Assembly (NCBI RefSeq): GCF_001428845.1
Contig: NZ_LMIU01000026.1
Coordinates: forward strand, 124,001-188,000
Reading direction: 5' to 3'
Length of the DNA stretch: 64,000 bases
Source: Achromobacter sp. Root83
Lineage (GTDB): Bacteria > Pseudomonadota > Gammaproteobacteria > Burkholderiales > Burkholderiaceae_B
Both the position numbers and the translations under genes were made by a program. Within the stretch, counting starts at the first letter, position 1. Each line of letters begins with the position of its first letter. Below the pieces are notes generated by a model. It searched no databases, was not told the DNA's origin, and saw only the letters and a list, made by a program, of their open reading frames with translations. Shown here in pieces: positions 63,813 through 64,000 of this stretch.

Positions 63813-64000
63813 CTAATCTGGCTTTGCCAGCAGCCGTCGTTGAAGCTGCTCAGCCTTAGTTGGCCGCCCACGCCGGCGCGAAACTTGCAGCGCAGCTGTT
63901 CGCTCAGTTGGTGCAAGAGCTACTTGGGGTACATGCTGCGCTTCACGCTTTGATGCCAACCACGCATGAACCTCCGCCTGCTCATAGCGCAGCAGTCTGC
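63813..64000 (-). CDS. AlpA-like helix-turn-helix regulator (partial, N-terminus beyond window)
   Basis: Translated by hand from the right edge on the minus strand: 62 codons ending at TAG. It begins RLLRYEQAEVHAWLASKREA, the usual second half of an AlpA/MerR-like excisionase-type HTH (RL-R-Y-x-x-x-EV-x-AWL), followed by a basic tail QVSRRRGRPTKAEQLQRRLL. Such regulators often control integrase expression in islands. The missing N-terminus lies beyond 64000. Confidence 0.7.
   Translation of the reverse strand, partial: RLLRYEQAEVHAWLASKREAQHVPQVALAPTERTAALQVSRRRGRPTKAEQLQRRLLAKPD

Noticed and set aside
1-64000. CRISPR array
   Set aside because: No regularly spaced direct repeats with unique spacers seen; the 12-base array at 20961-21020 has no spacers.

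Overview
The window looks like a junction-rich stretch of a high-GC betaproteobacterial chromosome. Core genes (GntP permease, AsmA, DNA-3-methyladenine glycosylase, LtaS-type transferase, hybrid kinase/LuxR pair) resemble those of the Alcaligenaceae, Achromobacter or Bordetella. That placement is inference from protein character and base composition; no rRNA or housekeeping marker is present. Three blocks are visible: the end of one integrated element (1 to about 20862), about 16 kb of host chromosome (about 20863-36742), and the start of a second element (about 36819 to beyond 64000).

Block 1 is the distal end of an integrative conjugative element, with all genes on the minus strand in one long, mostly overlapping series. 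It begins at 20486 with two small genes, then a type IVb pilus set (pilL/TcpQ-like lipoprotein, pilN secretin, pilO, pilP, pilQ ATPase, pilR, prepilins pilS and pilV). A secreted Cys-rich protein and a TrbM-like protein follow, then a VirB type IV secretion system (virB1, B2, B3, B4, B5, B6, a small gene, a doubtful virB7, virB8, a KfrB-like gene, virB9, partial virB10). The element stops at a 3' fragment of tRNA-Lys(TTT) at 20814-20862, so the intact tRNA should lie left of the window. VirB11, VirD4, the prepilin peptidase and the integrase are not in the window.

Block 2 is host chromosome. It holds a hybrid histidine kinase with its LuxR response regulator, a patatin-like lipase coupled to a GntP permease, a small zinc-finger protein, a frameshifted small gene, a Fur-family regulator, an AraC pseudogene, a YkgJ-type cysteine-cluster protein, tag, an LtaS/OpgB-type membrane transferase, AsmA, a diguanylate cyclase, and a TetR regulator divergent from an SDR oxidoreductase across a clear palindromic operator.

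Block 3 starts at an intact tRNA-Lys(CTT) gene (36743-36818), followed by a tyrosine integrase. It carries a TrfA-like replication initiator with a possible origin region, a 1250-residue PD-(D/E)xK-type nuclease/helical-repeat protein, an AbrB/unknown pair with a HAD protein, an XRE regulator, a second large integrase with an internal HTH, remnants of IS3 and IS1182 family elements, a four-gene translationally coupled operon read here as an ABC three-component (ABC-3C) conflict system (MBL hydrolase, trypsin-like effector, middle component, Rad50-like ABC ATPase), a complete type I restriction-modification operon (hsdM-hsdS-hsdR), and the end of an AlpA-like regulator at the right edge. The second half of this element is therefore a defence island.

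The most notable items are the ABC-3C operon with a protease effector plus an MBL enzyme, the large unassigned nuclease-repeat protein, the use of two different tRNA-Lys genes by two elements within 16 kb, and the type IVb pilus/VirB fusion with a KfrB-like gene inside the virB cluster.
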